Of a stretch of 50,253 nucleotides of DNA, positions 1 through 8,839 are shown one piece after another. Positions within the stretch are counted from its first letter, which is position 1, and each line of letters starts with the position of its first letter. Location: positions 1-50,253 of the forward strand of contig CAJXWZ010000036.1 in NCBI GenBank assembly GCA_913062815.1, read 5' to 3'. The notes under the pieces were generated by a model. The model did not search any database. It was not told the DNA's origin and was given only the letters and a program-made list of their open reading frames with translations. The translations under genes and the position numbers were made by a program. This DNA comes from an uncultured Colwellia sp. GTDB lineage: Bacteria > Pseudomonadota > Gammaproteobacteria > Enterobacterales > Alteromonadaceae.

Positions 1-466
1 ACATACAAGGTATGCTCTCCAGCCTCCGTAGTGCCAAAGCCAAAACTTTTTTTCTTATTAACGTAAAAACTGCCTGTACTATAAAGTTTTTTGCTATCTT
101 CAGGGCTATAAAATGAGAACTTAATCGTGTTTCCACCACTTTGTTTGATGTTTGTTAATTTATAAGCAGTATTGCCTTTTGCATGAATTTTGTATGCTGC
201 CCATGTCCCTTCTGAAATATAACCTTTTGCACTATCTCCGGATGAGAGAATGTTAGCTTCACCAATTAACTCTTCGGTTGTCGCCACTTCTTCAAGCTTC
301 AAATTGAAACTGCCTACGCCGTTGTACCCAGATACATACAAGGTATGCTCTCCAGCCTCCGTAGTGCCAAAGCCAAAACTTTTTTTCTTATTAACGTAAA
401 AACTGCCTGTGCTATAAAGTTTTTTGCTATCTTCAGGGCTATAAAATGAGAACTTAATCGTGTTTC
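1..466. repeat. Tandem 333-bp intragenic repeat, almost identical between copies
   Basis: Positions 1 to about 130 are repeated at 334 to about 463 with only one or two differences, so the period is 333 bp (111 codons). Further along, roughly 130-333 versus 463-666, the copies diverge strongly. The unit encodes the PPC-like repeat of the trypsin-like protease. More copies may lie left of the window. Confidence 0.9.
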
Positions 467-1268
467 TGCCACTTTGCTTAATATTGGTTAACTTATATGC
501 GGTATTACCTTGAGATAGTATTTTAAACTCCTGTATAACACCTTCTGAAATTTCCCCTTTAAACACTTGCTCTTTATGCCTAGCCAATGAAGTAGACTCG
601 ACTCTATTAATTGAACTAGCTTTTTTAGTAACTAAACCAGCCTCCCTTGAAATTTTATCTAGCTCAGTTTCAAAGGTCGATACAACTGATTGGGAAATGT
701 TGGTGATGTCATCAAGTCTTAGTACTTTTCCAATGCCATCATTTACCGAAACCAACATGCCGATGGGATAATTCCCAACATAAACAGTACTACCACTCAT
801 GCCTTGTTTAATTGATTTATTGGAGTTGTCTAACTTTACATGAAAGTAAGTATGGATTTCTTTTTCAACAATTTTTAAATCGTACTCTGTTAAGCCGCCA
901 TTTTTCTTTATAAAGCTCAATTTTGCTTTATTTACGTTATTTAAAATTGCTGAAACTCTAGCACCACCATCTTTCCATGTGCTTTCTTGACATAGTTTAA
1001 TATCACTTTGAGGAATTGATAGCACCGCCAAATCCTGAGGGTAAGTAGTTAATAGGCTTGCTTCAATATCTCTTTTAAAGCGTCCGCTCACATAAATGCC
1101 ATCAGAATCTTCAATAACATGTTTTGGGGTATAAACTAGACATTCACTTCCAACTGCTCTTAATATTCCCCGACCAAACTCCATATCCGTTTCAATAAAA
1201 ACATCGGATGCATAAACTGGAGCAACAAACGAGATAAAAGCGACTGCCTTTACAATAACTTTAAACAT
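1..1268 (-). CDS. Secreted trypsin-like serine protease with C-terminal PPC-like repeats (3' end cut by window)
   Basis: Translated by eye from the minus strand, because the frame runs off the left edge. It starts MFKVIVKAVAFISFVAPVYA, a clear signal peptide, after an AGGA ribosome site. A chymotrypsin-fold triad is visible: His in TPKHVIED (about residue 50), Asp in PQDLAVLSI (about 79) and Ser in KQGMSGSTVYVG (about 158). After about residue 235 come at least two tandem copies of a roughly 111-residue beta-rich unit ending AGEHTLYVSGYNGVGSFNL, which resembles the bacterial pre-peptidase C-terminal (PPC) domain. The protein is probably periplasmic or secreted. It is the last gene of a three-gene cassette, 15 bp after the preceding membrane protein gene. 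Substrate and role are unknown. The active-site motifs are firm, the PPC assignment moderate, and the C-terminus is not in the window. Confidence 0.8.
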   Translation of the reverse strand, partial: MFKVIVKAVAFISFVAPVYASDVFIETDMEFGRGILRAVGSECLVYTPKHVIEDSDGIYVSGRFKRDIEASLLTTYPQDLAVLSIPQSDIKLCQESTWKDGGARVSAILNNVNKAKLSFIKKNGGLTEYDLKIVEKEIHTYFHVKLDNSNKSIKQGMSGSTVYVGNYPIGMLVSVNDGIGKVLRLDDITNISQSVVSTFETELDKISREAGLVTKKASSINRVESTSLARHKEQVFKGEISEGVIQEFKILSQGNTAYKLTNIKQSGRNTIKFSFYSPEDSKKLYSTGSFYVNKKKSFGFGTTEAGEHTLYVSGYNGVGSFNLKLEEVATTEELIGEANILSSGDSAKGYISEGTWAAYKIHAKGNTAYKLTNIKQSGGNTIKFSFYSPEDSKKLYSTGSFYVNKKKSFGFGTTEAGEHTLY

Positions 1269-1283
1269 AAAAAATCCTTTTGA

Positions 1284-2267
1284 TTAATCGCTTATTAACT
1301 CAATGCGTAGTAAGAAATTAATAATGCCAAAAGTAAATTGAATAAAAATCAAAGCAACAGATAAACTAAATGCCAATTCATAATCATTACTGACTCTATC
1401 AATAAAACTACTTTCTATAGTTTGAGGTGCCATACGGTATCGTTGAACATATAGCCGCCCTCCTTGTAATGCCACTATCCCCGTTAAGCCTGAGTCACCT
1501 TTAGATGCGCGTATGATGGCTGTTTGTTGGTGATCTACTGTCGGTTTAGAAAAAATATAGTCACTTTTTTTAATTTCATAAGGTGTAAATTGATAAGGAG
1601 AATGACTAAATAATGTTTCACCTGTAACTGTAATTTCTCCGGACAACACTAAAGGAAGGTAATTATCTTGAGCATCCGTTATATTCTTACCTAATTCAAT
1701 ATCGCCAATAGCGTTAAATTGAAAAATAGGATTTTCATCACTCAATATAATTCTGATCGCAAGACAGTTTTCAAATTCCAACTCCTCACCTTCAACTTCA
1801 AAATACCCTAAAGCTGGATTTTCATTGGCATTTTCCGCTTTATTTTGATCTGGAGCTTTAACAATAGTTATATTGACTTCATCATCAATTATCCGTGTTA
1901 ATTTGAAAACATATTCAGGACTAACATTAAGTACTCCTTCAACATATATTTCCTTAGAGTATTCACTACACTCCATGGCATATTGGAAGTTTTTAATCGA
2001 AATATCAGGGGGAAGTAGCTCGGTAGTGTGATAGCTGATATGTTCACTTTCGGAATTTATCAAATACTTCGTATTGTTATCAAGCTTTTTAAAAACCGCA
2101 TAAAAAACTAACAATAGAACACAAATAATTAAGCTGCACAGTACAACTACCAAAAACAATACTTGCGGTGGAGCATCTGCTATACCTAATTGTTTCTTTA
2201 ACCAACATTTAAATGAAATTTCTTCACTAATACTTTGTTGTTCACTTACATCTGGCTTGGTTTCCAT
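1284..2267 (-). CDS. Membrane-anchored protein of unknown function, partner of the trypsin-like protease
   Basis: 327 residues. A hydrophilic N-terminus is followed by a transmembrane segment at about residues 36-59 (VLFLVVVLCSLIICVLLLVF), a long extracytoplasmic region, and a second hydrophobic segment near 300-320 (LAFSLSVALIFIQFTFGII). The middle contains a GDSGLTGIVAL string that resembles a serine-protease Gly-Asp-Ser-Gly site, but I see no matching His/Asp motifs, so I do not call it a protease. The start overlaps the upstream 230-residue gene by 22 bp and the protease gene follows 15 bp downstream, so the three are probably co-translated. I do not recognise the family. Confidence 0.65.
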   Translation of the reverse strand: METKPDVSEQQSISEEISFKCWLKKQLGIADAPPQVLFLVVVLCSLIICVLLLVFYAVFKKLDNNTKYLINSESEHISYHTTELLPPDISIKNFQYAMECSEYSKEIYVEGVLNVSPEYVFKLTRIIDDEVNITIVKAPDQNKAENANENPALGYFEVEGEELEFENCLAIRIILSDENPIFQFNAIGDIELGKNITDAQDNYLPLVLSGEITVTGETLFSHSPYQFTPYEIKKSDYIFSKPTVDHQQTAIIRASKGDSGLTGIVALQGGRLYVQRYRMAPQTIESSFIDRVSNDYELAFSLSVALIFIQFTFGIINFLLRIELISD

Positions 2268-2938
2268 ACTTTGTATTTCTTCCCTTTTGAATTTGGTGTT
2301 GTTGTAAATATTACCGTATCATTTTTAATATTGGCTGATGATGGTATTTCACACTCATAATTAAAAGCTGTTTTAATTTCATTAGATATTGGCTCACAAA
2401 AAGTAACTGTTTTACCATTTTGAATATCAAAGTAAGCAAACTTAGCAAAATCACCTGCACTGTTTAAATAAAATTTTTGCTTGGATATATCAGGTTTCCC
2501 CCAAGATGTAGGAAATATAATGTGTGCCTTTTTTCTTCTTTTTGATAGTTCTTCTTTAAAAGCATAAACTGAAATATCTTCTGGTTTATATTTAGCTATT
2601 TTTTCTTGGTATTTTGTAGGTATAACAATTTGAACCCATGTATTGTCATTAGATGTAAACTCTAAAGCAAACTCAGCGCTATATTTACCATCAATACTCA
2701 ACACCCTAACATTCAAATTATTGATGCTTTTATCTTTAGCCACGAAAAGGCTGTCAAATCGAGCAAGAGATGTACTACTACCATATTGAAAAGCAGTTAA
2801 AATACCACCAGACACGTTCACATCAGAAGAATAGTCTTCTCTAAAACTATCAATTTTGTAGAGGAGTTCCACCGCATAAGAAATGTTTGTAATTGATAAA
2901 GAAAAGCAGGTTAAAAAGTAATAAAATAAACGTTCCAA
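2246..2938 (-). CDS. Small exported protein of unknown function, first gene of the protease cassette
   Basis: 230 residues. The hydrophobic N-terminus (LFYYFLTCFSLSITNISYA) looks like a signal peptide cleaved after YA. The remainder is beta-rich and lacks a recognisable domain; two cysteines late in the chain could form a disulphide. The only plausible start is TTG at 2938: the frame has a stop seven codons upstream and no early ATG. It overlaps the following membrane-protein gene by 22 bp. Frequent Lys, Asn and Ile codons fit the AT-rich island. The function is unknown; co-transcription with the protease suggests a chaperone, inhibitor or substrate, which is inference. Confidence 0.6.
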   Translation of the reverse strand: MERLFYYFLTCFSLSITNISYAVELLYKIDSFREDYSSDVNVSGGILTAFQYGSSTSLARFDSLFVAKDKSINNLNVRVLSIDGKYSAEFALEFTSNDNTWVQIVIPTKYQEKIAKYKPEDISVYAFKEELSKRRKKAHIIFPTSWGKPDISKQKFYLNSAGDFAKFAYFDIQNGKTVTFCEPISNEIKTAFNYECEIPSSANIKNDTVIFTTTPNSKGKKYKVWKPSQM

Positions 2939-4210
2939 GTTGTTCTCGATAGTCCACTAACTAGCTAATAATTGTACGATATACCTAATTCATTTATTGG
3001 TCAATTTTTCTTCATAAATAGTAAAGTGTATATTACTCTTTGAAAGTTTGGTGTTTCTAGTAGGGCTAGTTTAAAAGCAGAATAAAAAGTAAAATCAATA
3101 TATTTGAAACATCTGGTACTCTTACAATCATTTTCAATGCTAATATTGGGATAATTCAAGTTTAATGAGACTAACTTTGAACACCAACATACAAACATTA
3201 ATGTGGCACGATTATGAGAACACCCTATAAACAAAGGCATTCAAGACATAACTCTACAGATTGCACACATCCATGTACACAACTAAATTTATTAGCTTAA
3301 TTGGAGCTTTTTTAATAAGTATTCTAAATCCTTCAGAGCGCCAATCAAACAAGAAAGCCACGCCAATAGTGAATACTTACGCGAAACCGATGAATAAACT
3401 AATCAATTAGTGAATATTCAGCGAAAACCCAATAAAAATAAACCTATATAAAACATATGGATACAACTGAGTTATAAAAACATAACTCAATTGTAGCCAT
3501 TTCATTATATTATAATAACAAGACCCCCATAACCTGTTGAATATATTAAATAAAAGTGGCTATGAATGAGTTATAACTGAAATGTAGCCATTTTCCACAC
3601 CGCAATTAACGTAACGCATTGATTAGTCTGTGATTTAATTATAAACTAGCTTAGTAATGGCTACAAACGAGTTATAGAAATGGCTACAAATGAGTTATAA
3701 AAAAAACTCATTTGTAGCCATTTTATATCCTTAAAGAAAACCAATATAACCATAAAAAACAACCACCTAATGAACTACCGACATAACTCATTTGTAGCCA
3801 TTATTCTGAAAATAACTCATTCGTAGCCAACTTTAGAATTTAAAAACATAGAGTTAACGATTTTTTATGGTAACAACACACTCCCCTCTCTAGAATAGAA
3901 AGAAAAGAAAGAGAGATAGAAGAGAAAGGGATTATTTATTGTTTTTATTTAAAAAAACGTCAAAAAGCAAAAAACAAATACTAGCTGTAAAGGATTTTTA
4001 GAGGGAATATCATTAAGAGCACACGTAACACCAAAAACAATTTAAAACACCTTAAAATTTAGCTCAAGGGCTTTTAAAGTATATTCCATTCATGGCTTTT
4101 AGATATCTTTAAGTTATTTACTCAAAAACTTCTCAATACTAAGTAAAATACAAAAATATTCTTTGCTTAGTTTTAATTGTATTCACTTTCGTGAATAAGA
4201 TTAAATTTTT
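2939..4210. other. Gene-poor, AT-rich region with iteron-like repeats; no convincing gene
   Basis: About 1.27 kb between two minus-strand gene groups. The only open frame of any length (79 codons, 3001-3240 minus) has no family resemblance and no good ribosome site. The stretch holds a 41-bp-spaced pair of related sequences starting AGTGAATA (3368 and 3409), the nine-copy 17-bp repeat family (3459-3828) and a purine-only-rich tract near 3893-3932. This composition resembles a replication origin or a regulatory array, but no replication initiator gene is present in the window. Confidence 0.5.
3459..3828. repeat. Iteron-like array: nine copies of GGCTACAAATGAGTTAT
   Basis: Copies with 0-3 mismatches to GGCTACAAATGAGTTAT lie at 3459-3475(+), 3482-3498(-), 3558-3574(+), 3573-3589(-), 3659-3675(+), 3682-3698(+), 3703-3719(-), 3783-3799(-) and 3812-3828(-). 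The 3682 and 3783 copies match perfectly. Several form head-to-head pairs that could fold as hairpins; the two direct copies at 3659 and 3682 start 23 bp apart, about two helical turns. Repeated binding sites of this length and spacing are typical of iteron plasmid origins or cooperative regulators. Which protein binds is unknown. Confidence 0.85.
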
Positions 4211-5512
4211 CTACAGAGAAATTGAGATATTACATTCATCATTTACCAAGTCATAAGGCACTACGTTGAGTTGTAATCCTGGCTTAAATTTAAAATGGTC
4301 TAGTGGTGCGTCAAATTTTTCATGTTTCGGGTAAATTAGATACAGCTCACCTTTTCCCTTCATGTATTTTTCACCATAAGCAAACAATTGATACATGTCT
4401 GATTGTGCAAGGTTGTATTTATCCCTGCCAGTATCCAAATTCTGGTTAAGAACCTTCCACTTCGTATCCATCACACTAACAATTGTTTTATCGTTATAGA
4501 TAACAATATCAGGGCGAAGCTTGAACCAGTTTTGATCTTTATGTTTTGTTAAAGATTCACTTTGAGCTTGTTCAGTAAGGCTGAGTGGTTTTTCTAGCTG
4601 TCTTTTCAATTTAGCCGCTACATATCGCTCAAACAAGACTTCCATAGGGAAAAGAAATGATACGCCATTATTATAACCAATCATGGTAATTGGTGACTGC
4701 TGACTAAGAATTAACTCACACCAAGGCTTTATATCTCTGTAGTGTGCTAGTGTACGATCTGTAGACCACTTTCTAAAATCAGATTTGTAATCTACCGACT
4801 TTTCAATATCATGAAATACAAACAATAATTCTCTTGCTAGCCTTTGATTGTTAGAACTCTTAGTCCACTTCAAAACTTGGGCTAGTGCTGAATGCAACAA
4901 TCGGTTTTCAGACCTATCAGCAGTAAAAATATCGTGGGAAACATGAAAATAATGTTGACGCCCTGGACGTTGCCTAATCTGCTTAGCCGTAAGTAACTGG
5001 CCTTTTAAAAAAGATGACTCTCTTTCAATACGTTGATATTGGCTTCGAAGACCTCTTTTAATCAATTTAGAAGTTGCTTGTAAAAACTGAGTAATAAGAA
5101 CTTCAAATAATGGCTGTTTGACAACTTTAAGACTCGAATTATGAAATTGTTCAAGCTTTAACTTTTCAACAACCGAAAGCATTTTCAATAACGTTTTTCT
5201 TGCTAGTTCAGGATCTTCATCATTGGTAGCTACTTTCGGTAGTATTTCAATACGTGTACCACAAGGGGTATCTAGCACACCTACAAAGTTAACTACTTGC
5301 AAAGCAATACTTTTTCCTTGCCGTTTTACTCTTACAAGTTCACGCCCATTTTCGCCAATACTTTGTCCATTAACCAAAAGCCAATCAAACGCACTAGCCG
5401 TTATTGAGTTGTACCCAATATCACAGCTATTACCACCTTTAATTAATAAGCCATACTCTCGTATAGTTATCTCTTTTGCTTTGTTATTACTCCGATGACT
5501 CATAAATACCAA
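4211..5512 (-). CDS. mcrC: McrC-type nuclease subunit of a McrBC modification-dependent restriction system
   Basis: 433 residues. McrC proteins join the McrB GTPase ring and supply the nuclease that cuts modified DNA. The N-terminal half carries the McrC hallmark NFVGVLDTPCGTRIEILPK (about residues 75-95). The C-terminal PD-(D/E)XK core is visible as LRPDIVIYN (about 330) followed by SVMDTKWK (about 348). The length fits the McrC/LlaJI family. The start overlaps the end of mcrB by 26 bp; an alternative ATG lies three codons in. It is the last gene of the defence polycistron. The family call is firm; the recognised modification cannot be read from sequence. Confidence 0.9.
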   Translation of the reverse strand: MVFMSHRSNNKAKEITIREYGLLIKGGNSCDIGYNSITASAFDWLLVNGQSIGENGRELVRVKRQGKSIALQVVNFVGVLDTPCGTRIEILPKVATNDEDPELARKTLLKMLSVVEKLKLEQFHNSSLKVVKQPLFEVLITQFLQATSKLIKRGLRSQYQRIERESSFLKGQLLTAKQIRQRPGRQHYFHVSHDIFTADRSENRLLHSALAQVLKWTKSSNNQRLARELLFVFHDIEKSVDYKSDFRKWSTDRTLAHYRDIKPWCELILSQQSPITMIGYNNGVSFLFPMEVLFERYVAAKLKRQLEKPLSLTEQAQSESLTKHKDQNWFKLRPDIVIYNDKTIVSVMDTKWKVLNQNLDTGRDKYNLAQSDMYQLFAYGEKYMKGKGELYLIYPKHEKFDAPLDHFKFKPGLQLNVVPYDLVNDECNISISL

Positions 5513-7700
5513 TATAAGCCTGAGCTTTAGTTAAGGCGCTATCATTGCGAATATATGGTTGTATACCTGACTGTTCCCAATCATTCCCCATTAATTTACT
5601 AATTTTTGAGGAATCAAATTTTTCAATAATAAAACGTAGGTCATTGTTAGATTTTAAGTGATCACCTAATACTTGCCCTACTCGCTCCCAGTCTTCAAAG
5701 AAATATTCTTCTAGTAATGGCAATATTTGCAATTCAAAAATATCTGTTAGTTTTTCTAAAGTTGGTTCGTCTTTTAATGGTAGAAAGAAACTGTGGCCGA
5801 TAGTGTGCTCTCTATCATAAAGTAACTCTATACGTTGATTTATCGTTTCAACAAGTCGCTCAATATTAATTCCCTCAATCTCAGGAATGGTTTTTAAAAC
5901 AACATAGTCTGTCATCATCTCAATGAATTCAAAACGACGTCTTAACGCGATATCAACCTGAGCTAACGACTTATCAGCCGTGTTCATCGTGCCAACCAAA
6001 TAAAGGTTAGAAGGTACAGAGAAAGGAGTTTTAGAATAAGGAAGTTTCACCGTGATGGTTTCATCACCACCAGCTCGTTTACTTGGTTCAATCAGCGTGA
6101 TTAACTCACCAAAAATGTTGGCAATGTTACCACGGTTTATTTCATCTATGATTAATACAAATGGCTGATCCTTTACATTATCTGACGATATACTCTGGCT
6201 AGACTCTTCTAGTTTAAAATGTTTTTTTAGATAAAGCAGAAAACCCTCAACGTAAGAAGAGTTGTATATTCCCTCTTTTGAACCAGATAAATACAGCTTC
6301 CTTACATTTGGTATTGAAGCTACGTACTTTGGGTCTGTACTCTCTGTTGAATATGGGAAAACTTTGAATGTTGCACCACCTGAATATTCAATCTCGAATT
6401 TTTTCCCACGTACAGTTTCCATCACGATACGATCATCAGACTCTTCGCATAACTCCTGAAGTTTCAGCACTGCATCATCAAAATGGTCTAAAGATATTGT
6501 ACTGCCAACACTTGAAGATGCTCTCTCACTGATAGTTCTAAAAATACCAGGTTCAATCATGTAGGATAAATTACCATTGTCACTATCAGCTTTTATCCCT
6601 TCTACGAAATCTTCGTAGCTAAAGCTTTGATGGAAAGTAACGAAGCTAACACGATTAGCTTTAACTAAACTATCAAAACGTGCTTTTAATGCTGTACGAT
6701 CATCTTTATTTGATGAAAGGAACTCCGGTTCAATAATTTCTAGCGCTTTATTAATTGTTGAATAAGTTTTACCTGTTCCTGGAGGCCCATAAAGGATTTG
6801 ATTTAAGCTAGCTGATGGTAAGTCTTTATATTTGGTCATTGGCGTATAATCTCCTTTAGGTTCAGCTACTTCAGCTTTGCTTTTATCATCTTTCCATTTT
6901 GAACGGAGTGGCTCAACGTAATAATCTAATTCTTTAGTACCAAACTCCTTTTCAAAAGCCTGACGCAGTTGATATAAGTGTTCATCTGCTTCTCTAGTTT
7001 TCATTTTATTAAACTGAGCAGATTTAATGTCAGTAAGCTTTACGAGTATTTCTTTTCTGTCAGTATTGCCGAAAATACGTTCGTGAAAATCAGGAAAAAA
7101 AAGATAAAGCAACATGTGTCTTAGTTGGCGATTTTCATTTTCAGGAATTTGTTCTAGCCACTCAGAAAAGTGATGGTGGTTATTTAGTAACTCTGTTTTT
7201 GTACTCTTAGGTAAGGCTACAAACTTTTCTGCAAACCTAATGAAGTAACAAAGCTCTCGCCAACGTCCAGTGTTATAAGCTGTTCCTGCGCTACCAATAC
7301 CAGCTAAGGTTTCATCAGATAAATACTTTCTTTGAATTTCATCATCAACAGTATGTGATAGTTCAAAACCAGAGATTCTAAATATATCGTCAATGGTCTT
7401 TCGTGAAGAAGTTGCGCCGATGTTGCTGGGGCAAAGCATCATGAACCACATCATTTCACTTACCAACAGCTTCGTATTCGGTGCCGCTTTTTCTAACTGA
7501 GTTTGTAATTTACTAAGAAAGTTTCCTTCACCTTCATTTAAGTTATTTACAAAATAAGTATCCAACTCTTGAATATATTTGAGCGTCCAAAGCGATTCAT
7601 TTGTAAATATTGAGCCACTATCAATTAAGCATTTTTGTTTAAAACCCTTAACTACATCTAGTGTCGATTTTGAGCTATCTTTTCCACAAAACATTGCCAT
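5487..7700 (-). CDS. mcrB: McrB-type AAA+ GTPase of a McrBC system
   Basis: 737 residues. The C-terminal half is a McrB AAA+ motor: Walker A GPPGTGKT (about 304-311), FVTFHQSFSYEDFVEGIKA, Walker B VLIIDEINRGNIANIFGE (about 513-530), and sensor VGTMNTADKSLAQVDIALRR (about 562-581). The MNTAD string is the McrB nucleotide-specificity signature. The N-terminal 290 residues are the part expected to read modified DNA; they do not resemble E. coli McrB's DUF3578 domain, so the target may differ. The gene begins 28 bp after the HNH gene and overlaps mcrC by 26 bp, so it is probably part of the same transcript as the type I system. Confidence 0.9.
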   Translation of the reverse strand: MAMFCGKDSSKSTLDVVKGFKQKCLIDSGSIFTNESLWTLKYIQELDTYFVNNLNEGEGNFLSKLQTQLEKAAPNTKLLVSEMMWFMMLCPSNIGATSSRKTIDDIFRISGFELSHTVDDEIQRKYLSDETLAGIGSAGTAYNTGRWRELCYFIRFAEKFVALPKSTKTELLNNHHHFSEWLEQIPENENRQLRHMLLYLFFPDFHERIFGNTDRKEILVKLTDIKSAQFNKMKTREADEHLYQLRQAFEKEFGTKELDYYVEPLRSKWKDDKSKAEVAEPKGDYTPMTKYKDLPSASLNQILYGPPGTGKTYSTINKALEIIEPEFLSSNKDDRTALKARFDSLVKANRVSFVTFHQSFSYEDFVEGIKADSDNGNLSYMIEPGIFRTISERASSSVGSTISLDHFDDAVLKLQELCEESDDRIVMETVRGKKFEIEYSGGATFKVFPYSTESTDPKYVASIPNVRKLYLSGSKEGIYNSSYVEGFLLYLKKHFKLEESSQSISSDNVKDQPFVLIIDEINRGNIANIFGELITLIEPSKRAGGDETITVKLPYSKTPFSVPSNLYLVGTMNTADKSLAQVDIALRRRFEFIEMMTDYVVLKTIPEIEGINIERLVETINQRIELLYDREHTIGHSFFLPLKDEPTLEKLTDIFELQILPLLEEYFFEDWERVGQVLGDHLKSNNDLRFIIEKFDSSKISKLMGNDWEQSGIQPYIRNDSALTKAQAYIGIYESSE

Positions 7701-7728
7701 TAATTATTACCTAAACACATAAATTAAA

Positions 7729-8838
7729 TTATATTTGAACACCAACGACTGCATCTCTAACATGATTTATAACTCTTTCATTTCCAGAGTCATAAAGGCT
7801 TAGCATCATATTGAATAAGTGTGGTTTGAACTTATCTTTTCCACTGCCAAGATCATCTAGCAAGGAATCACGATGGTCTTCAAGCACACATCTAATATCG
7901 TCATTTGTCATTGTTATTGGATAGAAGCCTTTATTTCTTTCTCTTGAACATTTCTTCATAAAACCATCGAACCAACGATAAAAGCATTCATCAAATATAT
8001 CCCTTGCAAATCGGTCTCTTATATTAAAAATACGATCCCAATTTTCTGCCTCTGGTGTTGCAGGTACAAAATTAATATTCCAAGTTGGGGATATTCTTGC
8101 TTCACCTTCTACTATTTGACTTTGTTCAATACATATATCCGTTGAATTACATGTATAAGGGTCGAATGCTGACACTCGCTGCTCCGCATCATTGATGATT
8201 ACATTTTTGGTCTTTTTATGTCCTCTATTACACTTAATACACATAGGTACTAGATTTCGGATATTAGCCGCAGAAAAAGCATAAACACTCTTAACCAAGT
8301 AATGATCTTGGTCTTGTGACATTTCTGCAATATTCATCATGTCACCGAAACCACAAAATGGGCAGTCTTTACTAGCTAAAGAATCATAAATAATCTGGTA
8401 TTGAGCATTACGAATTCCAGCATCTCCAAGCTTTTCATAACAAAACAAAAATAAATCTTTCGCTGCTGCATGCACATCTGGAAAATCATTCTCGATTAAT
8501 GAAATGTCTGAAGTACCAGCTAAAAGGCCAACTATATTATTTTGATTTTGTATTGCATGTAGAATAATTAATCGCTGGGCTTGAGATATACGGGTTCGTT
8601 TGAGGTATCTGGCATAATCCAAGACTCGATTTCTAACACCTGTCCAACCTCGAAGTTTTCTTTTATTGACTGCATTTATAGTATTAGGTAATAACCCTTT
8701 CCAATGCCTTTGTTTTTCTCTAGTTGTGATTATACCTGTGCCATTATCAAGGCGTGTGTGAATAGTTTGAATTATTTCAATAACAGCTTCATGCAACCAG
8801 TTATTATCCGTTGCAGCTAATGGGTATGATTCAAACAT
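7729..8838 (-). CDS. HNH endonuclease, partner of the adjacent ATPase (Septu-like pair)
   Basis: 369 residues. A zinc-bound HNH (beta-beta-alpha metal) core is clear: CPFCG (about 158-162), DQDHYLVKS (about 174-182) and NLVPMCIKCNRGHKKTKN (about 193-210). The residues on both sides are not a family I know. The gene starts 1 bp after the AAA ATPase stop, so the two are translationally coupled. ATPase-plus-HNH pairs are the architecture of Septu (PtuA/PtuB) and of ATPase/HNH add-ons to type I restriction operons. The nuclease fold is firm; membership of Septu is an inference from architecture only. Confidence 0.8.
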   Translation of the reverse strand: MFESYPLAATDNNWLHEAVIEIIQTIHTRLDNGTGIITTREKQRHWKGLLPNTINAVNKRKLRGWTGVRNRVLDYARYLKRTRISQAQRLIILHAIQNQNNIVGLLAGTSDISLIENDFPDVHAAAKDLFLFCYEKLGDAGIRNAQYQIIYDSLASKDCPFCGFGDMMNIAEMSQDQDHYLVKSVYAFSAANIRNLVPMCIKCNRGHKKTKNVIINDAEQRVSAFDPYTCNSTDICIEQSQIVEGEARISPTWNINFVPATPEAENWDRIFNIRDRFARDIFDECFYRWFDGFMKKCSRERNKGFYPITMTNDDIRCVLEDHRDSLLDDLGSGKDKFKPHLFNMMLSLYDSGNERVINHVRDAVVGVQI

Positions 8839-8839
8839 A

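Noticed and set aside
1500..1530. Second serine protease in the membrane protein (GDSGLTG string)
   Set aside because: No matching His and Asp motifs could be found; a single short string is not enough.
3001..3240. 79-codon minus-strand open frame
   Set aside because: No domain, no convincing ribosome site, lies in a gene-poor AT-rich region; most likely chance.
3459..3828. CRISPR array
   Set aside because: Repeats occur in both orientations with irregular spacing and no uniform spacers; no cas genes.
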